Source: Pseudomonadales bacterium (GTDB lineage: Bacteria; Pseudomonadota; Gammaproteobacteria; Pseudomonadales; Ketobacteraceae). From it: a DNA stretch of 64,000 bases. Both the position numbers and the translations under genes were made by a program. The notes under the pieces are model-generated. The model had not been told where the DNA came from, did no database searches, and worked only from the letters and a program-made list of their open reading frames with translations. Of the stretch, positions 47,851-57,635 are shown in pieces (the stretch's first letter is position 1; each line of letters starts with the position of its first letter). The stretch covers positions 276,023 through 340,022 of the forward strand of contig NZXG01000038.1 of NCBI GenBank assembly GCA_002701845.1, read 5' to 3'.

Positions 47851-50067
47851 ATGAATGAACGTGGGAACGTTAGCAGTGGCAAAGGCACGGTGGGATTTGA
47901 TCCGGATGCGGCGGACGCTTTGCTGCGTGGCCAACACAGTGATCCATTCTCTCTGCTGGGTCCGCACCCCGATGGCGACGGCTGGATAGTCAGGGCCTTC
48001 CTTCCGGGGGCCACCGCCGCCACCCTGATCAGCGCCAACACGGGCGACGTGGTCATGACACCCTATCAGGACCAGGGTCTGTTCTGGGTGCGGCTGCCGG
48101 AAAAACCCTCCCGCTATAACATCCAGGCCAGCAACGATGATGGTGAATGGTCCGTGCGCGACCCCTACCAATATGGCCCCGTGCTGGGAGAGATGGATGA
48201 ATATCTGCTGGCGGAAGGCACCCATGGCCGCTTATGGGAGGTGCTGGGGGCTCACCTGCGGGAACATGAAGGGGATACTGGCGCTGTATTCGCGGTCTGG
48301 GCGCCCAATGCCCGCCGGGTTTCCGTAGTGGGGGACTTCAACGACTGGGATGGGCGCCGCTATCCCATGCGGTTGCGGGGTTCCACCGGGGTCTGGGAAA
48401 TTTTTCTGCCCGGACTTTCCGCGGGAGCCCGTTACAAGTACGAGATCGCCGGTGCCAACGGTGGCCTGCCGTTCACCAAAGCGGACCCGGTGGCACGCCA
48501 GGCGGAAATGCGGCCAGACAACTGTTCGGTACTGCCGGCGCAATGGAGTGACGACTGGCAGGACGGCGACTGGATGGCAACCCGGGCCGAACGCCAGCGT
48601 CTGGACAGCCCGATCTCCATCTACGAAGTGCATATGGGCAGCTGGAAACGCAGCCCCGACGGCCGCTGGCTGAACTACCGGGAACTGGCGGACACACTGA
48701 TTCCCTATGTGGTGGACATGGGCTTCACACACATCGAAATGCTGCCCATAACCGAGCACCCCTTTGACGGCTCCTGGGGTTATCAGACCACCGGGCTCTA
48801 TGCCCCCACCAGCCGCTATGGCACACCGGAAGACTTTCGTGCCTTTGTGGAAGCCTGTCACGCCGCTGGAGTCGGCCTGATCCTGGACTGGGTGCCGGCT
48901 CACTTCCCGGTGGATCCCCACGGGCTGGCCAAGTTCGATGGCACCGAACTGTACGAACATCAAGACCCGCGGGAAGGTTACCATCCCGACTGGAATACGC
49001 TGATCTACAACCTTAGCCGGCGCGAGGTGGTGAACTATCTGATGGACAATGCCTTCTACTGGCTGGAGCAGTTTCACCTGGACGCGCTGCGGGTGGATGC
49101 GGTGGCCTCCATGCTGTATCGGGATTACAGCCGTAATGCCGGAGAGTGGATTCCCAACAAATACGGCGGCCGGGAGAATCTGGAGTCCATTGACTTTCTG
49201 CAGCGCATGAACACCACCGTCTATGGTGCTGACCCTACCGTCATGACCATGGCGGAGGAATCCACCGCCTGGCCCGGCGTGAGCCGGCCGGTCCACGAAG
49301 GGGGGCTGGGTTTTGGCTTCAAATGGAACATGGGCTGGATGCATGACACCCTCACTTTTATGCAGACCGACCCGCTGTTCCGCCGGGTGCATCATGCGAA
49401 GATGAGCTTCGGAATGGAGTATGCCTTTTCGGAAAATTTCGTGTTACCGCTGAGCCACGACGAAGTGGTACACGGCAAAGGCTCCTTGTGGGGCAAAATG
49501 CCCGGCGATACACCCCAAAAACTCGCCAACCTGAAAGCCTATTACGCGTTTATGTGGGCGCACCCCGGCAAGAAACTGCTATTCATGGGCCAGGAGTTTG
49601 GTCAGCACGGCGAGTGGTCCGAACAAAACCAACTTGAGTGGGGGTTGCTGGACACGCCGGAGCACGAAGGCTTGCGCAGCCTGGTGCGCGATCTTAACCG
49701 ACATTATCGCCAACTCCCTGCCCTGCATCAGCATGATTGCCGGCCAGAGGGTTTTCAGTGGATCGACGGGGCCGCCGCCGATGCCGGTGTCTTTGCCTGG
49801 GTACGCTATGGCGAGCCTGGTACCAAACCGCTATTGGCGGTGTTCAACTTCGCCGGTGTCCCCCATCAGGGCTGGCGTCTGGGGGTACCCAAAGCAGGCC
49901 GCTGGCGTCAGGTTCTGAACACCGAAGCGACCGCCTACGGTGGTGCCGGAGCAGCGGATAATACGATCATCAAAAGCGAGCCGGAACCCTTCCACGGACA
50001 GGAACAATCCATCGTGGTGGACATGCCGGCACTGAGTGCAACCTGGTATTTATGGGAAGCGGAATAA
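47851..50067 (+). CDS. glgB: 1,4-alpha-glucan branching enzyme
   Basis: 738 aa, full length. N-terminal carbohydrate-binding domains (FSLLGPHPDGDGWIVRAFLPGA; FAVWAPNARRVSVVGDFNDWDG) precede the GH13 barrel. The nucleophile is D416 in LRVDAV, the acid/base E469 in MAEES, and the third acid lies in LSHDEVVHG. It introduces alpha-1,6 branches in glycogen. No glycogen synthase or phosphorylase lies nearby. The stop overlaps the next start by one base (TAATG). Confidence 0.96.
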   Translation: MNERGNVSSGKGTVGFDPDAADALLRGQHSDPFSLLGPHPDGDGWIVRAFLPGATAATLISANTGDVVMTPYQDQGLFWVRLPEKPSRYNIQASNDDGEWSVRDPYQYGPVLGEMDEYLLAEGTHGRLWEVLGAHLREHEGDTGAVFAVWAPNARRVSVVGDFNDWDGRRYPMRLRGSTGVWEIFLPGLSAGARYKYEIAGANGGLPFTKADPVARQAEMRPDNCSVLPAQWSDDWQDGDWMATRAERQRLDSPISIYEVHMGSWKRSPDGRWLNYRELADTLIPYVVDMGFTHIEMLPITEHPFDGSWGYQTTGLYAPTSRYGTPEDFRAFVEACHAAGVGLILDWVPAHFPVDPHGLAKFDGTELYEHQDPREGYHPDWNTLIYNLSRREVVNYLMDNAFYWLEQFHLDALRVDAVASMLYRDYSRNAGEWIPNKYGGRENLESIDFLQRMNTTVYGADPTVMTMAEESTAWPGVSRPVHEGGLGFGFKWNMGWMHDTLTFMQTDPLFRRVHHAKMSFGMEYAFSENFVLPLSHDEVVHGKGSLWGKMPGDTPQKLANLKAYYAFMWAHPGKKLLFMGQEFGQHGEWSEQNQLEWGLLDTPEHEGLRSLVRDLNRHYRQLPALHQHDCRPEGFQWIDGAAADAGVFAWVRYGEPGTKPLLAVFNFAGVPHQGWRLGVPKAGRWRQVLNTEATAYGGAGAADNTIIKSEPEPFHGQEQSIVVDMPALSATWYLWEAE

Positions 50068-52454
50068 TGGACGACACCAACGCCACTCACGATTCTGCAC
50101 CAGTGACGATTGATGAGGCAGCCACTCAGACCCTGGCGGACTGGGTGGATGCCACCTGGCGCGGCGCCGACAGCGTATTTCACGCCGCCCAGGAAGTGGC
50201 GGTCAAGCTGGGGGCCCACCGCCGGGGGGATCTGTGCGAGATTCTGATCTGGGCGCCGGTGTTGCTGGAAAACCGGGTGCCCGACGCCGAAATTTTTATT
50301 GAAGTACTGGATGCGGGGCCGGAATTGAATCTGCAACGCCTGCGCCACAGCGTGGATTTCCGCCGCACCCTGGTGCCGGTGTCTCGGGTGGACGCCTGGT
50401 GCATGGCGGCCATCAGCGGCATGCGTCCGGGATCCAGGGAGCAGGTGGGATCATTTTACGCCCTGACCTGGCGGGATGCCGAAGGCGACTGGCACCGCAT
50501 TTACGATCCCCTGGCATCCTCAGTACCCTTTGGCGTGTTTGCACCGGCGGAATACTATGACGTGGAAGCCATGCAGGCGGCCCGGGGCGATCTGGACTAT
50601 TACGCGCAGCTACCCACGGACGAGGTGTACAAATTCGGCCCGGTTACCAACATTCTCCAGGTGCATGTGCCCACCGCCACCGCCGGTTGCAGTCTGGCCA
50701 GCTTCGCCCGCCACATTGAGCTGCTGGCCGCCAGAGTGAAGGAAGGACGCGACCTGGAACCGGCGGACCGGATTTTTCTGGGTTACGACGCAGTGCAGCT
50801 GTTGCCGGTGGAACCCACCACCGTATACGAAGCCGGCCCCGCCTTCTGGACCGAACTGGAATTCGGTGAAAACAGCGTCACCGTGGACCTGCGGCGACCC
50901 GATACCATTAACTGGGGTTACGACATCGTTATTTCCGGCATGGCCACGGTGAACCCGGCAATGCTGGAATCCGGTCGCCCCGATGAACTGATCGATGTAG
51001 CGTCTGCCCTGCACAACTTCCCCGGCAAGCCCAAGAAACTGATCTTCGATGTGGTATACGGCCACAGCGACAATCAGGGTCTCAATGCACTGAACTATCA
51101 TTTTTTTGCCGGCCCCAATATGTACGGTCAGAACATCAATTTCCGCCATCCGGTGGTGCGCGCCATCCTGCTGGAGATGCAGCGCCGCAAAGTGGATTTC
51201 GGTGCCGACGGCGTGCGGGTGGACGGGGCCCAGGATTTCCAATGGTGGGATGCCGACAGTGAAGTGATGCGCCATGACGACGATTACCTGCAGGAAATGG
51301 CCGATGTAGTGCAGAACGTTGCCGGCCGATCCTATCGCCCCTGGTTTGTGTTCGAGGACGGGCGCCCCTGGCCCGACGAGGATTGGGAGCTCAGCTCCAC
51401 CTACCGGGACGTTATTGAAACCCAGCGCGACCCTGACGTGTTTCAGTGGGGTCCCCTCACCTTCGCCCATAACACCCCTTTTCTCTACACTTTCTGGCTC
51501 AGCAAATTCTGGCGCATCGAAGAAATCCTTCACCGGGGTTCCAACTGGATATCCGGCTGCGCCAATCACGATACCCTGCGCCGTGGCACACAGATTAACC
51601 CCGAGCTGAACATCAATACCCGCCTGGGCGACACCCAGATGGAAATTCTGGATAAAGCCTACGATAACCCCGGAGTCCAGCTACTGACTTACGCGGTCTT
51701 CCCCGGCGTGCCTATGGATTTTCTGAACGCCATGGCCCGGGCCTCCTGGGGTTTTATCCGCAATCAGGATGATCAATACGGGGTCAAGATTGTTTCCGAG
51801 GAGGCCATTTCCCTGGTGTGGCAGGTGGACAGCTACTCCTATTCCCGGCCCGGTTACTTCCGCCGCCTGAAAGAGTTGGGATTTGAAAACCGTAACGAGC
51901 TGGGCCGTTTTCTGGATATGCTGGCAACACTGGTGAAGGTGACAGAATACGATTTACGGGTCATGTCACACCTGCTGAACCAGGTGGAACCGCCCCTGGC
52001 CGGACCGGAACGTTTCGATCCCCCCACCCTCAAACAAATTGCCCGGGCCTGGATGGAGGACATGCATGACTACTGCAATGTGTCACACTATCTGGAAATT
52101 CTCGGTGATGCGCACACGGATTTCATGCTGCGGTTGCGCCGTTTCCGCAGCGACCACCCCTGGCTGCGGGATAACCTGACATCCCGGGATCATTTCAGTT
52201 ATGCCAAACCCGCCAATGGCAGAGTCCTGTTCCGTTCCCTGCGTCACGGACCTGACGGAGAGCAAATTTACGCAGTGTCACATCTGGAAGGCAAATCCCT
52301 GGAGGAGGTCAACCCGTTGGACTTCGATGTTCCCGGCCTGAAGGAAGGTGATAAAGACTGGCAACTGGCACTGGCCACACCGCCCATCGGCGCCGATTAC
52401 AGCGGCGGGCCCATTACCCTAAGTGACAGTATGGGGCTGGTGTTTGTGCGCTGA
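50067..52454 (+). CDS. gghA: Glucosylglycerol hydrolase (GH13-like)
   Basis: 795 aa from ATG 50067. Barrel motifs: DFGADGVRVDGAQD with the nucleophile D386, FVFEDGRPW with E430, and CANHDTLRRG with the third Asp. The overall sequence fits the GghA family, which degrades the compatible solute glucosylglycerol and is known from Synechocystis and some marine proteobacteria. Coupling to glgB suggests that both act when the cell shifts between osmolyte and storage carbon. The synthesis gene (ggpS) is not in the window. A different alpha-glucoside substrate is possible. Confidence 0.82.
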   Translation: MDDTNATHDSAPVTIDEAATQTLADWVDATWRGADSVFHAAQEVAVKLGAHRRGDLCEILIWAPVLLENRVPDAEIFIEVLDAGPELNLQRLRHSVDFRRTLVPVSRVDAWCMAAISGMRPGSREQVGSFYALTWRDAEGDWHRIYDPLASSVPFGVFAPAEYYDVEAMQAARGDLDYYAQLPTDEVYKFGPVTNILQVHVPTATAGCSLASFARHIELLAARVKEGRDLEPADRIFLGYDAVQLLPVEPTTVYEAGPAFWTELEFGENSVTVDLRRPDTINWGYDIVISGMATVNPAMLESGRPDELIDVASALHNFPGKPKKLIFDVVYGHSDNQGLNALNYHFFAGPNMYGQNINFRHPVVRAILLEMQRRKVDFGADGVRVDGAQDFQWWDADSEVMRHDDDYLQEMADVVQNVAGRSYRPWFVFEDGRPWPDEDWELSSTYRDVIETQRDPDVFQWGPLTFAHNTPFLYTFWLSKFWRIEEILHRGSNWISGCANHDTLRRGTQINPELNINTRLGDTQMEILDKAYDNPGVQLLTYAVFPGVPMDFLNAMARASWGFIRNQDDQYGVKIVSEEAISLVWQVDSYSYSRPGYFRRLKELGFENRNELGRFLDMLATLVKVTEYDLRVMSHLLNQVEPPLAGPERFDPPTLKQIARAWMEDMHDYCNVSHYLEILGDAHTDFMLRLRRFRSDHPWLRDNLTSRDHFSYAKPANGRVLFRSLRHGPDGEQIYAVSHLEGKSLEEVNPLDFDVPGLKEGDKDWQLALATPPIGADYSGGPITLSDSMGLVFVR

Positions 52455-52456
52455 CA

Positions 52457-55400
52457 TCAGGAGACGTTCTCTCCGGCTTTCACCTGAGCCAACAGGGCTT
52501 CCAGCACTTTAAGTTCCACCGGCTTGGCAATATGATGATCAAATCCCACTTCCGTGGATTTGCGGCGGGCCTCTTCATGGCCGTAACCGGACAGGGCGAT
52601 CAATAAGCCGCGGTAACCTCGCTGACGCATGCCGGCCGCTACCTCATGGCCGGTGATATCCGGCAGTCCAATGTCCACTAACATGGCGTCCGGCTCGAAT
52701 TGCTCTGCCAGGGTTAAGGCTTCGGTGCCGGTTTGCGCGGTTCTTACCTCGCACCCCATGGCTTCCAGCAATACCGGCATGGCCAGTAAGATGTGTTCGT
52801 TATCCTCCACCAGCAATACCCTTAATCCGGGCTGCACCTGCTCTGTATCAATACTGATGGGCACCAGTGGAGAAGGCCGGCTCTGCTCACTTAATGCCGG
52901 CAATGTGACTACAAAGGTGGAGCCCTGTTCCTCGCCTTCACTGAAGGCTTCCACCTTACCCTGATGTAACTCCGTCAGCCGCTTGGCCAGCGCCAGCCCG
53001 ATGCCCAGGCCGGATGGTGCCCTGCCTTTCATGGTCACCTGGAAAAAGGTATTAAAAATCTGTGCCTTGATATCGTCACTCAGGCCAGCCCCGTCGTCGG
53101 CCACGCTGACCGTCACGGTATTGGCATCCGGCTGCTTCAGGGCCACCGAAATATTGCCGCCCGCATGGGTATACTTGGATGCGTTGATTAACAGATTACT
53201 AAATACCTGTTCCAGTCGCATCTCATCACCCAGCACGTAGACGGGCTCGGTCTCGGCATCAATGCTCAGGTTCTGATCCCGCTGCGCCCGCATAGGGGCC
53301 GTTACATGAACCACACTCTGGATTACCTCCCTCAGGTCCACCACTGTTTTGTTTAGCTCAATGCGATTCTGGGTGACCCGATTCAAATCCAGCAAGTCGT
53401 CCAGCAGTTTCGCCATGGAACCGACGCTGTGTTTCATAATGCCGGTCAGTTTGTTTTCCTCCGGCAGTTTTAATTTCAGAATATCAATACTGCCGTCCAG
53501 CGCCGCCAAAGGGTTGCGCAGCTCGTGACCCAGAATAGCGATGAACTCATTCTTCTGCTGTGCGGCCTGGCGCAGCTCATCAACCGCTGAACGGAGAGAC
53601 TGCTGTAGATTCATGCGTTCAGTAATATCAATAACCAAGCCGATCATGCGATCAGCCACGCCGTCCTTAAACAGCATCTGACCGGTGGCTTCCACCCAAC
53701 TTTGGTCGCCGGTAACGCGATTGATCACGCGGTAGATGACATTGTAAATACCGCCGGTATCCGGCTTGGTGGCTTGGTCCATCGCCTGCTTGACCCGTTC
53801 CAGGTCGTCAGGATGCAAACCTTCCCAGAATACGGCCCGCGAGAGCGTCTCATCCGACCGCACACCCCAGATCCGATGCAGGATCTCATCCCAGTGTATT
53901 TGTTCCCGCTGCATGTGGTATTCAAACGAGCCGATCTGATTGGTGCTAATGGCCAGTCGCAACTTGGCTTCACTGTGACTGAGGTCCTCCAGCGCCTGCT
54001 TGTAATCGGAAATGTCCCGCGCCATTCCCACCATGCGCACGGCTTGGCCATTTTTGAACAGGGTTTTTCCGGTAGCTTCCACCCAACGAGTGACACCATC
54101 ACGCTGATTCTGAACCCGATACTGGACAAACAGTCGGCCTTTCTGATAGCCGCTAAGGGCCCGCTCCAGGGCTTCTCTGGTGGGCCCGCGATCATCCGGA
54201 TGCAGAGAGTCCTCAAACAACTCATAGGTAATGGGCGTGTAGTCCTCCGGGATGCCCCACATGTCCCGCATGACCTTGTCCCACTGAATCTCGTCAGTCA
54301 CCAGGTTATAGTCATAGACGCCGAGGCTGCCAGCCTCCCGTGCCAGCTGCAGCCGAGCCTCACTCTCCTCCAGCGACTGCTGCGCTTCCCGGGTGCGCAG
54401 CGCCTTGGACAGCATGTTGGCCACCGACACCATGAAATTGGCGTCATCCTGGGAGAATTCCCGTGGTTTATCGGTGTGAGCCCCCAGCACGCCAAAGGGT
54501 GGGTCGGAATGATTGATCAGACAGCTCAAGCCACTGATAACATTGTGCTCACGCAGTAGGGGGGCTTCTATAAAGCGCTGCTCATGATGCCCGTCTGCCA
54601 CCAGCACCGGCTCCAGCGACAACAGGGTATAGCCGGCCTGGGAGTTCTGACCTGCCGACACAGTGGCCCGTCCCATCTCGCCATCGCGCCAGCCCACGCC
54701 CGCCACCAACAAAAAGTTGTTCTCGTCGGGCTGATACTTCAAGACCTTCACCATGGGCACATCCAGTGTATGTGCCACCTGTCGAACCGCCTGGTGCATG
54801 ATGTCCTGGGGATCCACCCCGGACAACGCCATCATTCCCAGCTTGGCCACCACACTTTGCTGGCGTTCACGGCGCTCCGCGCGCTGCGTCAATTGCTTGA
54901 TCTCAGTCACATCCTGGAACACCACCACCACGCCATGGATACGCCGTTCCTCCGTGCGATAGGGTGTTATCCGCCGGACAAACCAGCTGCCATCCTCGGC
55001 GCGCTTTTCATCGCTCATGGGCTGAAAATGCTGCAGTACCTGGCGGCACCGATTGATGAGCATCTCATCCACCAGATCCCCCCCCAGGCTGGAAAATTTG
55101 TGCCCCAGGTCCCGCTGCCCAATTTCCAGCAACAATTCCGCAGCCGGAGTGTAACGTTCAATCTCCAGATCCGGATTCAAGAACACCGTCGGCACATTGG
55201 TGCTGGCAAAGAAATTATTGGCATCCTCATTGGCGGCCTGGAGCAGATCCACTTTTTCCTTTAACTCCGCGTTTACTGTGGACAGCTCTTCGTTTAGGGA
55301 ACGCAGCTCTTCAGAGCTGGCCTCCAGCTCCTCGTTGACCGACTGCAGCTCCTCATTGGTGGACAGCGCTTCTTCATGGGAGGCTTTCAGCTCTTCGGTG

Positions 55401-57424
55401 CTGGTCTCCAGCTCCTCAACGGTGTTCTGCAGTTCCTCCTTGGTTTCGGCGAGTTCAAGCTCAAGGTTATGGTAAACCCGCTGCTCGTCATTCTGTGTCA
55501 GCAGCCCCTGCTCTTCTCTGAAGGGTTCCCGCTCTTCCCGAAACACTATGCCAAAATACCGTTGTCCAGGCTCTGCTGCGCTATTCAGAGGTGCCACCTG
55601 GACATTCAGAACATTTTTTCGACCCGCGCCGACATCGGCTTCAAATGGGCAGCGGAACTCCACCGGCTGACCATTTTGACGAGCCCGGAACAGCGCACTG
55701 CGGGTACGTGAACGCAACGAGGGATGGATCAGTTGCATCAATTCCTGACGCGGCTCGCCACTGCTGATCTGCATATAACGGGTCCAGTTGCCATGGTTGT
55801 AAACCACCCGCCCCTCGGGATCCACCACCACCCCGGGGGCCAGAAACGCCTCCAGCAGGGAACGCCGGTAAAAATCTGACCGCTCGCCCTGGGAGGCCAG
55901 CGGGTGGGGTCTGGTCTGATCACCGGTGCCCGGCTTTTTGCGCGCATCCCGGCCGGAGACAGCGCCCTGGGGTAGTGTCCGGGGGCGCTTGCTGCCACTG
56001 TTGACTTTGCGGAACAGGCGCCACTTCTTGTCGACGCTGACAAACAGGTTATTATTGGAGCCGGTGGTTTCGGAGCTGCCAAGAAACAGAATCCCCTGCT
56101 CTGTCAGAGCGGCGTGGAAGGCGGTCAACACCTTCTCCTGCACGTCTTTGCGCAGGTAGATCAGCAAATTACGGCAACAGATCAAGTGCATGTGATGGAA
56201 GGCAGGATCCGCTGCCACGTTCTGCACGGCAAAAGAGACCGCATCCCGCAATGTCGGGGTGACCTGATAGCTGTCGTCACTTTCCCGATAATTGAAATAT
56301 CGCTCCCGCCAGCGCTCGGGTACGTCGGCAAAGGTGGTAGCCGGGTAGCGTCCTCTGCGGGCCAGTTTAATGGCATGCTCGTCGAAATCCGTGGCAAAAA
56401 ATTTCAGCCCGTTGCATAACTCCCGGTCTGCCATGGCCTCCAACAGCAGAATCGCCAGGCTGTAGGCTTCTTCCCCAGTGGCACAGCCACAATCCCAGAC
56501 GCGCAGATCCTCATCATCGGCAAGGTCGGCCAGTAATTGAGGCAGCACCTGTTTTTCCAGGGCGGCGAACGCCTGAGGGTCGCGAAAGAACTCCGTGACA
56601 TTTACCAGCAAGTCCGTGGCCAGCAGATCCAACTCGTCTCTATCGTCTTCCAGATGGTCAATGTATTCCCGCAATGAATCCATGCCGGTGAGACTCATGC
56701 GCCGCCCTACCCGGCGTTGCACGGTTGAAGGTTTGTAATGCTGTATATCAAAGTCGTTGTGGGCACGCAGCAGGTCCGCCAGCCGCTGGAAACCGGACTC
56801 CGCCGGGTCGCCGCCGGAGTCCGGTGACTGCTCGACGCTGAGCGCGTTACTGGCATACTGCGCCAGCAATGCAGGCATGCTCTCCACCGGCAGCACTTTA
56901 TCCACCACCCCGGCCTGGATGGCGCTGCCGGGCATGCCGTCGTGCTCCGCGGTTTCCGGCGTCTGCGCCAGCACCAAACCCCCGGCAGCCTTAATCGCCC
57001 GCACTCCGGCGGTGCCATCGGTGCCCGAACCGGACAATACAATGGCGGCACAGGCATCGCCGCACTCTCTGGCCAGGGAGCGGAACAGCAGATCCACCGA
57101 GCGGCGGGGACCGGTTTCGGCATCGAATTCAGTCAGCCGGATGCATCCCTCCTCCACCTCCAGGTAACAATGGGGGGGGATCACATAAATGGTTTCCGGT
57201 GTTAACGTTGCTCCGTCCTCGGCTTCACAGACTGTCAGGGCCGACTGCCGGCCCAACAGGGCACTGAGCATGCTCTTATGGGTGGGGTCCAAATGCTGGA
57301 CCACCACAAACACCATACCAGTGGGGGGCGAGAGTTGGCCCACAAACGACTTCAGCGCGGCCAAGCCGCCGGCTGAGGCGCCAATGCCAACCACTAGAAA
57401 ATCACCTGTATTCTGAGCTGTCAT
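52457..57424 (-). CDS. CheB-CheR-multi-PAS/GAF-histidine kinase-receiver hybrid
   Basis: 1655 aa. Order: CheB (about 8-190, GASAGG, QHLDPTHKSML), CheR (205-480, DCGCATGEEAYSLAILLLEA), a PAS-like domain, a coiled coil of EEL repeats (about 655-735, ETSTEELKASHEE...), PAS, GAF-like (about 885-1030), two PAS domains (about 1040-1290), HisKA (ILGHELRNPLAALDGS), HATPase (GLGIGLALAKRL) and a receiver (VLLVEDNEHI, acceptor in MLVDIGLPD). It is a longer version of the 31.7-35.4 kb protein with extra sensory modules. Convergent with gghA, two bases apart. Input signal unknown. Confidence 0.93.
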   Translation of the reverse strand: MTAQNTGDFLVVGIGASAGGLAALKSFVGQLSPPTGMVFVVVQHLDPTHKSMLSALLGRQSALTVCEAEDGATLTPETIYVIPPHCYLEVEEGCIRLTEFDAETGPRRSVDLLFRSLARECGDACAAIVLSGSGTDGTAGVRAIKAAGGLVLAQTPETAEHDGMPGSAIQAGVVDKVLPVESMPALLAQYASNALSVEQSPDSGGDPAESGFQRLADLLRAHNDFDIQHYKPSTVQRRVGRRMSLTGMDSLREYIDHLEDDRDELDLLATDLLVNVTEFFRDPQAFAALEKQVLPQLLADLADDEDLRVWDCGCATGEEAYSLAILLLEAMADRELCNGLKFFATDFDEHAIKLARRGRYPATTFADVPERWRERYFNYRESDDSYQVTPTLRDAVSFAVQNVAADPAFHHMHLICCRNLLIYLRKDVQEKVLTAFHAALTEQGILFLGSSETTGSNNNLFVSVDKKWRLFRKVNSGSKRPRTLPQGAVSGRDARKKPGTGDQTRPHPLASQGERSDFYRRSLLEAFLAPGVVVDPEGRVVYNHGNWTRYMQISSGEPRQELMQLIHPSLRSRTRSALFRARQNGQPVEFRCPFEADVGAGRKNVLNVQVAPLNSAAEPGQRYFGIVFREEREPFREEQGLLTQNDEQRVYHNLELELAETKEELQNTVEELETSTEELKASHEEALSTNEELQSVNEELEASSEELRSLNEELSTVNAELKEKVDLLQAANEDANNFFASTNVPTVFLNPDLEIERYTPAAELLLEIGQRDLGHKFSSLGGDLVDEMLINRCRQVLQHFQPMSDEKRAEDGSWFVRRITPYRTEERRIHGVVVVFQDVTEIKQLTQRAERRERQQSVVAKLGMMALSGVDPQDIMHQAVRQVAHTLDVPMVKVLKYQPDENNFLLVAGVGWRDGEMGRATVSAGQNSQAGYTLLSLEPVLVADGHHEQRFIEAPLLREHNVISGLSCLINHSDPPFGVLGAHTDKPREFSQDDANFMVSVANMLSKALRTREAQQSLEESEARLQLAREAGSLGVYDYNLVTDEIQWDKVMRDMWGIPEDYTPITYELFEDSLHPDDRGPTREALERALSGYQKGRLFVQYRVQNQRDGVTRWVEATGKTLFKNGQAVRMVGMARDISDYKQALEDLSHSEAKLRLAISTNQIGSFEYHMQREQIHWDEILHRIWGVRSDETLSRAVFWEGLHPDDLERVKQAMDQATKPDTGGIYNVIYRVINRVTGDQSWVEATGQMLFKDGVADRMIGLVIDITERMNLQQSLRSAVDELRQAAQQKNEFIAILGHELRNPLAALDGSIDILKLKLPEENKLTGIMKHSVGSMAKLLDDLLDLNRVTQNRIELNKTVVDLREVIQSVVHVTAPMRAQRDQNLSIDAETEPVYVLGDEMRLEQVFSNLLINASKYTHAGGNISVALKQPDANTVTVSVADDGAGLSDDIKAQIFNTFFQVTMKGRAPSGLGIGLALAKRLTELHQGKVEAFSEGEEQGSTFVVTLPALSEQSRPSPLVPISIDTEQVQPGLRVLLVEDNEHILLAMPVLLEAMGCEVRTAQTGTEALTLAEQFEPDAMLVDIGLPDITGHEVAAGMRQRGYRGLLIALSGYGHEEARRKSTEVGFDHHIAKPVELKVLEALLAQVKAGENVS

Positions 57425-57635
57425 AGACTAACCATAGCCAATATCGACAATCGCCCCCTCCAACGTCGTAATCTGACGCCTTCACTCTAACTGAATTACC
57501 CAAACTATGAAAATGCCCCCCGGCAACCGGTTGCGATTATGCTAATCTATCCGACGTGACTACCCACTGGCAGCAACGGGCCCGTGCCTCCCCGATCCGC
57601 GACAGCTGCGCCCACTGCGAAGAAATGACGCTAAT

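Noticed and set aside
48232..49395. 387-codon minus-strand frame in glgB
   Set aside because: Shadow of a confidently identified branching enzyme.
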